From the NCBI RefSeq assembly GCF_005543295.1, contig NZ_SRSG01000015.1, positions 1 to 64,000 on the forward strand: a stretch of 64,000 nt of DNA. Direction: 5' to 3'. The position numbers and the translations under genes were made by a program. The DNA is from Halalkalirubrum salinum (GTDB lineage: Archaea; Halobacteriota; Halobacteria; Halobacteriales; Haloferacaceae). The notes beneath the pieces were generated by a model. The model searched no databases. It worked only from the letters and a program-made list of their open reading frames with translations, and was not told the origin of the DNA. This document shows positions 33,746 through 43,194 of the stretch, one piece after another (the stretch's first letter is position 1; each line of letters starts with the position of its first letter).

Positions 33746-33975
33746 CAGGGAATGTCCCACATCGAAACAGTAGTGAACGGGAAAGGCCTCTATACGTGCT
33801 CGCTGGCACAAGGATTCACTTCTTATGCGTGATCGGGGCAGGAAAGTACAATATGAAGACACTCCTCGTTGGGACAGGAATATATACGGGTTAAATTTAG
33901 AGTTGTCTCCTGTTCTAGGGGTGTTCCACACTGATCACAAGTGACAGGTTCACTCATTGGAATTACTCTTCGGAA

Positions 33976-34698
33976 TTACTCTTCGGTTTTCCGAACGACA
34001 AAAACGGGTTTATCAGTATTTTCGATGGCCCGTGTCGGAATAGTTCCGAGAATCCGCTCCCGCAGTGAAGGCTCTGTTTCCCCGAGTACAAGAACATCGA
34101 AATCCGCTGCCAGCTCAACAATCCCGCTGGAGGGACTACCACCCTCCGAGAGACGCTTGTCGATGCGGTCACGGTCAATTCCAGAAGTGCTCAGACGGTT
34201 GATGGCGTCGTCAAGCAACGAATCTCCGGTGTGACCATTCGTATCGTCGTCGGCAGAGTGAAAAAGTGTGACAGATGTATCGCTAATACGCATCAGGTCC
34301 TCAACGAACGAGAGGATTCTATTGAGATTTGTCTTCCCTCGAAGTGGCACAAGTATCCTCTCGACAGTGTCTACGTCACCCAACGACAGGACAGCATCGC
34401 AGTCGTATTCGTCGGCAATTCGGTCGATCGCGTCCTGGTGGTCATGAGTGAACACGAGAACGTCTGTGACATTGTGGCCCTCATCTGTCAGTGTCTCCGA
34501 TATTGATTCGAGACGCTGTGCTGCCTCTGACTCGTTGTCGTTTTTGATCTGAGCTGGTGCCGTCTGGCTAGGAACTGGATAGTACCCGAGCAGAACAGTA
34601 TTGACTGATCCCAACAGGCGCATAATTCCGTTGGGTGGTGTCTCGGGTCCCGAGACATCGATTGGAATCAGAATTGTCGAATCAGTAGACGCGCGCAT
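33976..34698 (-). CDS. Universal stress protein
   Basis: A 240-aa paralogue of the protein at 33008, sharing T-I-L-I-P-I-D-V, V-L-L-G-Y-Y-P-V-P-S-Q, R-I-L-V-P-L-R-G and L-V-L-G-E-T-E-P-S-L-R-E-R-I-L-G. The order and length match, so the two arose by duplication. It faces the other gene tail-to-tail. Function presumed in stress response; no partner is apparent. Confidence 0.8.
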   Translation of the reverse strand: MRASTDSTILIPIDVSGPETPPNGIMRLLGSVNTVLLGYYPVPSQTAPAQIKNDNESEAAQRLESISETLTDEGHNVTDVLVFTHDHQDAIDRIADEYDCDAVLSLGDVDTVERILVPLRGKTNLNRILSFVEDLMRISDTSVTLFHSADDDTNGHTGDSLLDDAINRLSTSGIDRDRIDKRLSEGGSPSSGIVELAADFDVLVLGETEPSLRERILGTIPTRAIENTDKPVFVVRKTEE

Positions 34699-34754
34699 AC
34701 CGATGACTTACCCCACGAGACATATATCTGTACCGTCGCCATCTTGATTCAGCG

Positions 34755-34948
34755 AGAGAATCCGAAGTACAGTGGAGCGGGATAGTCCATCCCTTGGCAG
34801 TGAGACGAGGACCGGAAGGGAAACGAAGACGATGGCATCGACTACTGCGAACACGTGTACACGGAGGAACGCGCGTAATCGCTGCTCTCGTTCATTTCAC
34901 GAGAGTAAGCGAAGCCGCCAGAGATATTCGCGTATGTATGGATGCAGT
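34755..34948 (-). pseudogene. N-terminal relic of a CPBP-type membrane protease
   Basis: Read on the minus strand from 34948, the translation H-P-Y-I-R-E-Y-L-W-R-L-R-L-L-S, a stop, then N-E-R-E-Q-R-L-R-A-F-L-R-V-H matches the start of the CPBP protein at 36020-36943 (H-S-Y-L-R-E-Y-L-R-R-L-R-F-L-A-W-N-E-R-E-Q-R). Similarity ends after about 60 codons. It carries an in-frame TGA and has no active site, so it is a dead duplicate. Confidence 0.65.
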
Positions 34949-35000
34949 GAACTCGTGTTGTTTGTTGGGCTGGTTCGTACTTATTTTTCTTCAGGCTAGG

Positions 35001-35378
35001 TCAGCGGTCCAGTTTATGGACACGACGGGTATCGGGACCGAAGTACCATGCACCGAGTAACATTAGCCCTGCCGGAACTAACGAAATGAGGCTACTTCCG
35101 AGAATTCCGCGATTCATCGTCGATAGTCCCAGAAAGACTGTCGCCCACCCGACCATGCCCGCCACGAAGCCGAGTGCTACCCGACGGCTTCGTTGCCGAT
35201 AAATGGCTGCTCCAGCCGCAAAGCCGACACTACAGATACTGCTAATCACGAGCCCAGCGTTCGCGTAGTCACTCACATCGAACGGACCGAAAAGTAGAAT
35301 CAGAATAAACACGGCAGTGATGAGTGACCAGACACCAGTTATCCCGGGAATCGTCCTCAACACATGTCGGGAGTCCAT
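35001..35378 (-). CDS. Four-helix membrane protein of unknown function
   Basis: A 125-aa hydrophobic protein with four membrane helices (T-G-V-W-S-L-I-T-A-V-F-I-L-I-L-L-F, L-V-I-S-S-I-C-S-V-G-F-A-A-G, V-A-L-G-F-V-A-G-M-V-G-W-A and L-I-S-L-V-P-A-G-L-M-L-L-G) and a charged end. Not recognised. It stands between two relics. Confidence 0.5.
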   Translation of the reverse strand: MDSRHVLRTIPGITGVWSLITAVFILILLFGPFDVSDYANAGLVISSICSVGFAAGAAIYRQRSRRVALGFVAGMVGWATVFLGLSTMNRGILGSSLISLVPAGLMLLGAWYFGPDTRRVHKLDR

Positions 35379-35423
35379 ACGCTTACAAGTACCTCAGTAT
35401 GAGAGCATCTCGTCCGTCACTCT

Positions 35424-35566
35424 TTAATTCATTTGTTTGTTGAACTGTCGGATTCCGTCGTCAGTCCCTGCGATGATGAGTTCGTCACCCGATTCAACTC
35501 TGATATCTGGCCCTACATCGGTGATGACGATGCCGTTCCGCTCAATGTCGACGACAGTACAGCCGG
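35424..35566 (-). pseudogene. C-terminal relic of a TrkA-C (RCK) domain protein
   Basis: Minus-strand translation from about 35566 to the TAA at 35424 reads T-G-C-T-V-V-D-I-E-R-N-G, then V-G-P-D-I-R-V-E-S-G-D-E-L-I-I-A-G-T-D and I-R-Q-F-N-K-Q. This is the last ~45 residues of a potassium-channel or antiporter RCK_C domain. Upstream of 35566 the sequence switches abruptly to an integrase fragment on the other strand. Nothing else of the gene is left. Confidence 0.6.
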
Positions 35567-35998
35567 TCTTCGATCGTCGACGCGATCATCCGGCCACCAA
35601 CGCTGGCGACGCTCGTACAGGACGAGCCGGCCGACCGGGAACGTCCGGATGCAATCGACGAGCGGCGTCGCGAGTGCGCTCGTGACCTCTTACTGGCGCT
35701 CGATGAGAATATTCGGCCGCCGTCAACTACGACGGATGGGGCACGGTCGATTCTCCAGCGACTTTCAGACGCAGCGGAGATCGACATCAACCATCCGAAA
35801 CACGACTGTCTCGCCCCCCACGGCGGTCGACGTGGGATGGGTGAGGTCCTTGTCCGGGCCTTCGGGTACACGGTCGCAGCTCGATATCTCGACAACTCAG
35901 AGAAGATGGTCCGCGAGCGCTACTCCCATATTGAGGCTGGCGAACTAGATGATGTTGCGACAGAGGGACTCTCGGAGCTTGATGACATCAGGCTGTGA
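35567..35998 (+). pseudogene. C-terminal relic of a tyrosine recombinase/integrase
   Basis: The frame ending at 35998 has H-G-G-R-R-G-M-G-E-V-L (the H-x-x-R box of tyrosine recombinases), then A-R-Y-L-D-N-S and V-R-E-R-Y-S-H-I-E (catalytic Tyr). About 140 residues, with the N-terminal two thirds missing. It abuts a TrkA-C relic at ~35566 on the opposite strand, marking a rearrangement point. It may be what is left of the integrase of an older element. Confidence 0.6.
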
Positions 35999-36019
35999 AT
36001 GGATCGTCTCGATAATCAT

Positions 36020-36943
36020 CTATCTGATCTTCAGTTTGGATGTTATGTCTATACTAATACTATGAGTGCCAGCTCGCCACCAAAGATAGCTTATCATCAC
36101 GAGCGCGGCCGGAATTTGGAGTGCTGTCGGAATGAGGCCGGTCTGAGATATAAGCCAGTTCGGTCCGGTGGTAGAGAGTGAAATAACAGCAAATGACGGA
36201 TCAGCGGCGGTCGGAAAGACGTATGCAGAAACAAAATTGAAGCCAGCGTGGATTCCGATTGGGAGGGCAAGCTGTCCCGAGAGAAGATACGCGAGGCCCA
36301 GTAAGAGTCCAGCACTCAGGAAATGGAGCCCATTGACGAGTTCAGGCGCTGGATGTATGAGTGCGAATAGAAGTGCGGACAATCCCAATGCAGTAGCGAT
36401 CGTCACGGGCTGCGACAGCCACCGAAAATCAAGTCCTTCGATGGCGTTCGAGAGTATGTACCCCCGAAAGACGAGTTCTTCAACAGCCGCGATGCCTACT
36501 GTAATCACGATGGCAAACCCGAGATCTCGGACATAAGTGGCTGTTGGGGTGTACACTGCTTCACCAGCTGTTATCCAGCCACCGAGGAGTCCGAGTACAG
36601 TTGCTACTGTCGGGATTGCGCCCCCGATTATGAGGCCGACGAGTACGTCAACCCCCCACCGCCTGTCAATTTGAAGCCCGTAGGTGTGAATAGGGCGCTT
36701 GTCGATATAGGTTGCTGCCCCAAATAGGAGGCCGATCACACATAGGGTGAAGATCGCGCGAAGCAAAGCGGACCGGAAGAGGCTGTCGCCGGACGGCGCT
36801 ACAAGGAGTGGAATCGATATGAAGATACCGGTGTAGGTTATTAAGAAGATATATACCCGGAGAAACGCCCGAGGTCGCTGCTCTCGCTCGTTCCATGCGA
36901 GGAAGCGAAGCCGCCGGAGATATTCGCGAAGGTACGAGTGCAC
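36020..36943 (-). CDS. CPBP-family intramembrane glutamic protease
   Basis: A 307-aa membrane protein with about eight helices and a GTG start at 36943. The active-site E-E-L-V-F-R-G-Y-I-L (about residues 155-164) and downstream H-P-A-P-E and H-A-G-F-N give the Glu-Glu/His set of the CPBP (Rce1-like) family. Substrate unknown. A dead duplicate of its first 60 codons lies at 34755-34948. It is 100 bp from the trkH stop and on the same strand. Confidence 0.8.
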   Translation of the reverse strand: MHSYLREYLRRLRFLAWNEREQRPRAFLRVYIFLITYTGIFISIPLLVAPSGDSLFRSALLRAIFTLCVIGLLFGAATYIDKRPIHTYGLQIDRRWGVDVLVGLIIGGAIPTVATVLGLLGGWITAGEAVYTPTATYVRDLGFAIVITVGIAAVEELVFRGYILSNAIEGLDFRWLSQPVTIATALGLSALLFALIHPAPELVNGLHFLSAGLLLGLAYLLSGQLALPIGIHAGFNFVSAYVFPTAADPSFAVISLSTTGPNWLISQTGLIPTALQIPAALVMISYLWWRAGTHSISIDITSKLKIR

Positions 36944-37043
36944 TCTGGATCCTTATCTGGTGGTTAGGCTGTAGAGTATTAATCCGTGGTATGGTCGCGG
37001 CGTTCTCTACCCCGAATGCTTGAGTGTCGTTTCTCCTCACTTT

Positions 37044-38540
37044 TCACGATCGCCAGTAGGACGGCGTCAGTAGCACGAGCACCGGAATGATTTCGATCCG
37101 CCCGACCCACATAAGGAAGGTCATAACGAGCTTCGTCGATTGGGGGAACGTTTCGTAGCTTTCGAGTGGACCTGCGATACCGAACGCCGGTCCAATATTA
37201 AAGAACGTTGCTGCTGCAGCACTCATCGCCTCAAACTCCGAGACTGTTAATTGTACCCGGGAAGCGTCGAGCACGACGAAAATCGTCGCCAGAATGAAAA
37301 ACACGATACTCACGAGGGTGTATGCGTAGATGTCCCGAATCGTCTCTTCGTCGATGACGGATCCGCTCAGTCGGACTGGGCGAATCGCGCTTGGACTAGC
37401 TGCCGTAAACAGGTCGCGCCGAAACGCCTTCACGACGACCAACCAGCGCAGAGTCTTGATCGAACAGGTCGTACTGCCAGCCATCCCACCGATGAACATA
37501 CAAACGAACAGGAGGTGTTTGGGCCCCGCAGACCAGAGGTTGAAGTCTGTGCTCGCGTAGCCAGTGGTTGTGACGATTGAGACAACCTGGAAGATAGCGT
37601 GTCGAGCGGTCTCTTCGAGACTCGTGTATGGCCCGCCGTTCGCGAACAGCATTCCGCCAACACCGAGAGAAAAGAACCCGAGGATTGCGACGTAGAACCG
37701 AAACTCGTCGCTGTTTCGAAGCCGGTCGAAGTTTCCTTGAAAGACGAAGTAGAGTAACACGAAACTGGTTGCACCGATCGCCATAAATGGAATAATCGCC
37801 CACTGCACAGCAGGAGAGAAGGCAGCGATACTGTCACCCCGCGGTGAAAAGCCACTCGTCGCGATCGTCGTGAACGCGTGCGCTATCGCATCGTACAACG
37901 TCATCTCCGGTGCATATCCAACCAAGTGAAGCCCGTAGAGAACTGCCACCTGGAGCCCGGTCAGGCCGATATAGAGCTTCCAGAGGAGGGTGGCTGTCTC
38001 CGAAATTTTGGGGGTGAGTTTGTCGAGATCCTGTGTCTGGGTTTCGGTCTCCATGAGCTGTGCCCCACCGACGGATAGCTGGGAGAGGACCGCCGTCGCT
38101 AGCACGAGAATTCCGAGCCCACCGAGCCACTGAAGCACCGCTCGCCACATAAGGATGGCCCGTGAGTGATGTTCGAAGTTTACGATGACCGTCGCACCGG
38201 TTGTCGTGACGCCGCTCATACTCTCGAAAAGCGCGTTCACAGGTTCTGCGAGAGCGCCTTCCCCAGCCAGCAGAAATGGGACTGCACCGACGAGAGCAAT
38301 GCTCAGCCACGTCAGCGACACCATTAGAAATGCCTCTCGCGCTCGGAGGTCACGCTCGTCGGTCAGTTGCTCGAGCCCGAGACCGAGTATCGCTGTGCCA
38401 AGTATCGGGAGGGCGAACGGGAGCAGTGCCGTTCCATCGTAGAGAGCGATTCCGAGTGGGAAGAGTAGTGGCACCCACAGCCACTTGAGGATCGTCCCAA
38501 CCAGTCGGCAGCTAACCCGCCAATCGACGCGAATCCTCAT
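37044..38540 (-). CDS. trkH: TrkH potassium uptake channel
   Basis: A 498-aa membrane protein of the Trk/Ktr/HKT superfamily, with four M1-P-M2 repeats. Filter-like segments include M-S-G-V-T-T-T-G-A-T, T-I-A-T-S-G-F-S, T-T-G-Y-A-S-T-D and a later N-I-G-P-A-F-G. It moves K+ into the cell; halophiles keep molar potassium inside. It overlaps by four bases the trkA gene upstream (38537-39874), whose product gates it. Confidence 0.9.
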   Translation of the reverse strand: MRIRVDWRVSCRLVGTILKWLWVPLLFPLGIALYDGTALLPFALPILGTAILGLGLEQLTDERDLRAREAFLMVSLTWLSIALVGAVPFLLAGEGALAEPVNALFESMSGVTTTGATVIVNFEHHSRAILMWRAVLQWLGGLGILVLATAVLSQLSVGGAQLMETETQTQDLDKLTPKISETATLLWKLYIGLTGLQVAVLYGLHLVGYAPEMTLYDAIAHAFTTIATSGFSPRGDSIAAFSPAVQWAIIPFMAIGATSFVLLYFVFQGNFDRLRNSDEFRFYVAILGFFSLGVGGMLFANGGPYTSLEETARHAIFQVVSIVTTTGYASTDFNLWSAGPKHLLFVCMFIGGMAGSTTCSIKTLRWLVVVKAFRRDLFTAASPSAIRPVRLSGSVIDEETIRDIYAYTLVSIVFFILATIFVVLDASRVQLTVSEFEAMSAAAATFFNIGPAFGIAGPLESYETFPQSTKLVMTFLMWVGRIEIIPVLVLLTPSYWRS

Positions 38541-39874
38541 ACGATATCCATAACGGGAGAAAGGACATCTGTAGCCACAAAGAGAACGACGTGATCGCCG
38601 GGTTCGATGACGGTTTCCCCACGGGGAACGATGAACTCCTGGCTACGAGTGATCGCTCCGATGACGACGTCAGATGGGAGTTCGGTAACGCTCTCGCGGA
38701 TCGGCCGATTGGTGAGGACGCTCCCCTCGTTGACTTCGATCTCCATCACTTCTGCTTGACGATCTTCGATGAGCGAGAGGTTTTCGACCTGCCCCCCCTG
38801 TGTGAAGCGGATAATTTCCTCCGCAGTTGCTTCACGGGGGTTGATTGCGACGTCGATCCCAATCGCCTCGAACAAGCCGGCGTATTGTCCTTCCTCGACA
38901 ATGGCGACTGTTCGTCGAACACCGATGTTCTGTGCGAGCAGCGAGACCATGAGGTTCTTTTCGTCGCTGTCGGTCGCTGCGATGACTGCGTCTGCTTGGT
39001 CGATCTGTTCCCCGACGAGAAAATCTACATCTGTCGCATCGTGTTCCAACACGATTGTCCCCGGGAGGTCTTCTGCGAGTTGCCGGCCACGGTCCGCGTC
39101 TTGTTCGATCAGACGGGGTTCGATACCACTCTCTTCGAGCAGTTTGGCCGTGTGATATCCGATGTCGCTCCCGCCAATGATAACGATATCGTGGGCATTT
39201 TCTGAAGATTCGGCTGAGGCGACCGTTCTCGAAAAGGATTGGACACTCCCAGGACTACCGATGACGATCACCCTGTTCCCAGCTTCGATACGCGTCTCCC
39301 CACGAGCGATCAGGACATCACCGTCTTGAACCAGTGCAGCGAACGTGATTGAGTCGAATATGTCCGCTTGTTCGACGGTCTGTCCTGCGATATCACTTCC
39401 TGCCATTACCTCGAACTCGGCCATCTGGACGAGCCCAGCAGCGAACGGGTCGACATCGATTGCTGCGGGGAGTCCAACGACGCGGACGATATCATTCGCC
39501 GTGAGGATATTCGTCGAGACCATGAAGTTGACGCCGAATGCGTCCTCCGACTCTGTCCACGTCTCGAAGAAATTCGCATTTCGAGTTCTGGCAATCGTAA
39601 AAACGTCACCAACTGTTTTCGCTGTTCCACAGGTGACGAGGTTCGTCTCATCGTCGTCTGTACAGGCGATAAGCATATCTGCTTCGGCGATGCCAGCTTC
39701 TTGGAGTACCTTCAGCGAGGTACCATCACCTTCAATCGCCAATATGTCATACGAGTGGGTGAGTTCCTCGACTTTTTCGGCGTCAACATCGATGACGATG
39801 ACATCGTGACTTTCGACGAGGCTGGCTGCAATATTTGATCCGACTTCACCAGCCCCAACTACGATTACTCGCAT
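38537..39874 (-). CDS. trkA: TrkA potassium uptake regulator
   Basis: A 445-aa cytosolic protein with two RCK units. Each begins with a nucleotide-binding Rossmann motif (V-V-G-A-G-E-V-G-S-N-I, I-I-G-G-S-D-I-G-Y-H) and ends with a TrkA-C domain. It binds NAD(H) or ATP/ADP and gates TrkH. First gene of the trkA-trkH operon, with a four-base overlap. Confidence 0.9.
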   Translation of the reverse strand: MRVIVVGAGEVGSNIAASLVESHDVIVIDVDAEKVEELTHSYDILAIEGDGTSLKVLQEAGIAEADMLIACTDDDETNLVTCGTAKTVGDVFTIARTRNANFFETWTESEDAFGVNFMVSTNILTANDIVRVVGLPAAIDVDPFAAGLVQMAEFEVMAGSDIAGQTVEQADIFDSITFAALVQDGDVLIARGETRIEAGNRVIVIGSPGSVQSFSRTVASAESSENAHDIVIIGGSDIGYHTAKLLEESGIEPRLIEQDADRGRQLAEDLPGTIVLEHDATDVDFLVGEQIDQADAVIAATDSDEKNLMVSLLAQNIGVRRTVAIVEEGQYAGLFEAIGIDVAINPREATAEEIIRFTQGGQVENLSLIEDRQAEVMEIEVNEGSVLTNRPIRESVTELPSDVVIGAITRSQEFIVPRGETVIEPGDHVVLFVATDVLSPVMDIV

Positions 39875-40042
39875 TGGTTTTCCCTCGAAGTGCTCATTAG
39901 ACGTATCTAATGGATGAACCGCATAAAAAAGCCTTTGTCGGCGAGGTCATCGGTATCTGGTATGTCCAGCAGTTCCTGTTTGGGGCGATTTCAGAGGCAT
40001 TCGCATCGTAGTCCCCGAACACGGTGAGTATGACGAAGCACC

Positions 40043-40265
40043 CATTCGTCTTTAGTTAAGCCCATTAGTAATACTTGAGTTCAAATTATGTCTATGAGTA
40101 TTAGGTGTAGTAAAAATCACGGCTAAGATTCTGTTGTTGCTGATATCGAACGACAAGCAACCCTCGCAAACGCCATTTTCCACCCACTGCCGGCACGAGC
40201 GTGTCGAATCTGGACCGAATATGAAGCTGCTGAGTATTACCGAGAGTATTAACTAAAGACGAACG
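40043..40265. mobile_element. MITE with 17-bp inverted repeats and 11-bp target duplication
   Basis: CATTCGTCTTTAGTTAA (40043-40059) and TTAACTAAAGACGAACG (40249-40265) are inverted ends with one mismatch. The exact direct repeat GACGAAGCACC flanks the element on both sides (40032-40042 and 40266-40276). The 223 bp hold no transposase. An 11-bp duplication and the CATT end suggest mobilisation by an IS4/ISH8-type enzyme. The intact duplication implies a fairly recent insertion. Confidence 0.75.
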
Positions 40266-40656
40266 GACGAAGCACCATCTTGTCGTACCCTTGGGGCTGA
40301 AACACCTTTTCCGGAAGATTCGTGATATGCTATTCTCGAATAGCATACGCTCGAAGAGCAGGAGTAACAGCTCTTCGGACGAGCGGGCTTTAACAGCCAT
40401 CCTGGGAGGATATACGTATGCCGACGGCGAATCCTTTGGATATCGACTATCGTTCCCACGGACGGGTCCAACGACTCATCGATATCGTCAGGTTCTGTAT
40501 CGAGGATATCAGTCTCTCTTTCGACCGCTGAGATGTGCCGTATACGACAGGGCCAGGGCCAAGGCTCTATTTCGCTATTGTATCAGGACATATCGTTCGA
40601 GATCACGCAGATCCGATGGGGAATAACCAGTGGCTAGTAGCTGCCTCGCGTCAACC

Positions 40657-40679
40657 GCCTCGGGGTCAAGCCCCGTGGC
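40657..40679. repeat. IS1341/IS605-type end hairpin
   Basis: CCTCGGGG-TCAAG-CCCCGTGG, a hairpin with one mismatch, of the kind also seen at 41269-41289, 61579-61599 and 61900-61920. It is a likely scar of an IS200/IS605-group element. Confidence 0.45.
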
Positions 40680-40722
40680 ATCCGCCTCGCTATTCCGTGA
40701 ACTCTACCAGAAATGGAAGTAG

Positions 40723-41124
40723 TCACAGCAAGCTCAAGACCATTCGAAGTGCGGGAAGGAGTGTAACTCGGAGCAGTGCACCACCAAAGCCGAGACTGAT
40801 GAATCCCATCAGGACTGCGAACTCTGACTTCTCATCTTCGACGCCCACGAGGAAATGATACAGCAAGAGCGAACCAGCATACTGGACGACGAATACCCCA
40901 ACGATTGCGCCTCCAATAACGAAGACTGGATCCGATTCCAGTGATAGTGGGGGATACGGTAGGTTGAACCACCCCAGCGTATCGACTGAAAGCCCGATAA
41001 TGGTATAGAGAACAAACCAACTCCCGAAGAAGATCATTCCACGGATGCCAATATAGACAGCGAGGGAGAGACATCTCTCGAGGAGGGTTACAATCTCAAC
41101 GACTCTTGACTGTGGAGGTTCCAT
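40723..41124 (-). CDS. Membrane protein of unknown function
   Basis: A 133-aa protein with three hydrophobic stretches (G-M-I-F-F-G-S-W-F-V-L-Y-T-I-I-G, V-F-V-I-G-G-A-I-V-G-V-F-V-V-Q-Y, F-A-V-L-M-G-F-I-S-L-G-F-G-G). Not recognised. It lies between two transposon scars. Confidence 0.5.
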   Translation of the reverse strand: MEPPQSRVVEIVTLLERCLSLAVYIGIRGMIFFGSWFVLYTIIGLSVDTLGWFNLPYPPLSLESDPVFVIGGAIVGVFVVQYAGSLLLYHFLVGVEDEKSEFAVLMGFISLGFGGALLRVTLLPALRMVLSLL

Positions 41125-41145
41125 TTCTGGTTGAGACCCTGATTA

Positions 41146-41637
41146 TTGAGAGGGAGTTTACATGCTATGGTTAAAACAGCTTGTGACACCTCCGGGAATA
41201 TCGATAGACAAGATGTGAGTGTCCTAAACCGTGTTGTGCTCCCCATCGAGAACCCCGTCGGTGAATCGCCTCGGGGTCAAGCCCCGGGGCATTCTCCTAG
41301 ACCGCTTGTGAAGTATCCCATGTTCAGAGCGTACGATCCCATCGAGTACGAAGACGATCTCGACGACATTCTTTCGGAAGATGAAGCGGTTGAGCGCGAG
41401 ACTCACAACGTCTTTGGAACGGCACAGCAAATTGCAGACCGGTACAAACGGGATGTCGAAACTGCAACTGAGGAGGGGGACCCGTCGCAAGGGATTCTCA
41501 GGTGGCTCGACGGGAACGATGTCGATCACGTAATGATCGGGGGTCACGGACGAGACTGTGTCGCCAGATTGGTACTCAGGAGCGTCGCAGAGACGGTCGT
41601 TCGTCGCGCAACCGTTCCCGTTAGTGCGATAAAATAA
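41146..41637 (+). pseudogene. UspA protein disrupted by an IS-end scar
   Basis: The first codons read V-L-N-R-V-V-L-P-I-E-N-P-V-G, a UspA-like first strand. A 25-bp IS1341-type hairpin (41268-41292) then interrupts the frame without stopping it. From about residue 60 the reading is a normal UspA C-terminal half: Y-E-D-D-L-D-D-I-L, and V-M-I-G-G-H-G-R-D with L-R-S-V-A-E-T-V-V-R, the ATP-binding motif. The missing N-terminal part makes function doubtful. Confidence 0.5.
41269..41289. repeat. IS1341/IS605-type end hairpin inside a UspA gene
   Basis: CCTCGGGG-TCAAG-CCCCGGGG, the second such hairpin in this orientation. It is in frame within the UspA relic. Confidence 0.45.
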
Positions 41638-41709
41638 CTGATTGAGCTTCCGATATCGCGTTGGGCAATACTGAGGTATAACAAACCAGCCTCTGAAGAG
41701 AACTGTATA

Positions 41710-43109
41710 GTGGACCTGTGGTCGTCACGTACCGGATTTATTCTCGCTGCCACCGGAGCGGCCGTCAGTATCGGGAATATCTGGCGCTTCCCGTCAGTCG
41801 TCGGCCGAAACGGCGGCGGTGCGTATCTGATTCCGCTCCTCATTGCCGTATTTATCTTCGCGGTGCCGCTCATGATCCTCGAAATCCACAGTGGCCAGCG
41901 CACGCGCACCGATATCGTCGCCACGTTCCGTAGCGTCGGACCACGGTTCAGGATTTTCGGCATCCTCATCGTCGCTGTCGTCGTCCTGATTCTCAGCTAC
42001 TATCTCGTCATTACGGGCTGGATTCTCGCGTTTCTGGGGTCAGCGATAACGGGAAGCGACATTTCGTTGGCTAGCTTCACCGCGACATACGCACCGGTAC
42101 TTCCCTTTACTGTCTCGCTCGGTATCGTTGCAGCTATGCTCTCGCTTGGAGTTCGAGATGGGATCGAACGATTGACGACGATACTCATGCCGCTCGTGTT
42201 CGTGATTCTCCTCGGTATGGCAGCCTTCTCAGTGACGTTACCGGGATTTTCCGAGGGAATGGCGTTCTTATTGACGCCCGATCTGTCTGTCCTGGCTGAC
42301 CCGCTCATCTGGAGCGCCGCGTTCGGTCAGGCCTTCTTCTCGCTGTCCGCTGGAATGGGGATTCTCATTACGTATGGGAGCTACGTGGGCGACGAGATGA
42401 ACGTTCCCGAAGCCGCGACTATCATTGCGGTGGCGGACGTAATCGTCGCTGTCTTAGCTGGTATCGTCATCTTCCCCATCGTCTTCACGTTCAACCTCGA
42501 ACCCTCACTCGGAACGGAACTGGCGTTCTCCACCCTTCCTGCAGCGTTTTCGCTCCTCCCGGGTGGACGGATCGTTGCGGGGGCATTCTTCGGTCTCCTC
42601 TTCGCGGCCGCGATTACTTCAGCCGTCTCCATGATGGAGGTTGGTGTCTCGACCGTTCGGGGTGCAACCGGTTCTCACGGCGACAAGCGACAGTACTCGT
42701 CTCCGTCCTCGTGTTCTTCCTCGGGATGCCGTCACTACTGAGTTATTCGCCTCTCCAACTCCAAGTGAGGGGTACGCCCTTTCTCGACCTCTTGGACAAC
42801 TCTGTCGGGACGCTCGGACTACCAGTCACGGCGATCATGATCTCAATCACGTTCGGCTATTTTGCGAGACACGAGGAGGTCCGAGTACCTCGCATCGAGC
42901 GATTGACTGCCACGTCCACAAAATACCTCCTTCCCCCAGTTCTCGTCGCAATTATCGCCTCGCAGCTGCTCCTCGGGTTCGATTTTCCCGGCTGGCATAC
43001 GCTTCCTGGTAGTACGCTGGACCGAGTGCTCGTCTCCGCCGCGATCCTCGTGTTTCTCAGTATTGTGGCCTACATCCTGCTTCGACTCCAACGAGCAGCA
43101 GCTAAGTGA
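41710..43109 (+). pseudogene. SNF-family Na+-dependent transporter, frameshifted
   Basis: A GTG-started frame (41710) encodes the neurotransmitter:sodium symporter core: W-S-S-R-T-G-F-I-L-A-A-T-G-A-A-V-S-I-G-N-I-W-R-F-P, helix 1 with the sodium site, and further helices to about helix 8. Near 42690, after G-S-H-G-D-K-R, the reading continues in another frame (T-V-L-V-S-V-L-V-F-F-L-G-M-P-S-L-L-S) to 43109. A single base change joins the two, giving ~460 residues, the family length. Probably a recent inactivation, or a sequencing error. Confidence 0.75.
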
Positions 43110-43194
43110 CCACTACGTCTGCTTTGAGTCCTCCGACCGACAATAGGAAATGGGATACGAAGTTAACCGATTCGACGCGGCCGTTATCGAGGGA

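Larger units (their letters stand above)
39875..40722. other. Gene-poor region with a MITE and IS-end hairpin
   Basis: There is no gene I can support. It holds a complete small inverted-repeat element (40043-40265) and an IS1341-type hairpin (40657-40679). The flanks of the MITE, when joined, give short open frames that I cannot assign. Confidence 0.45.
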
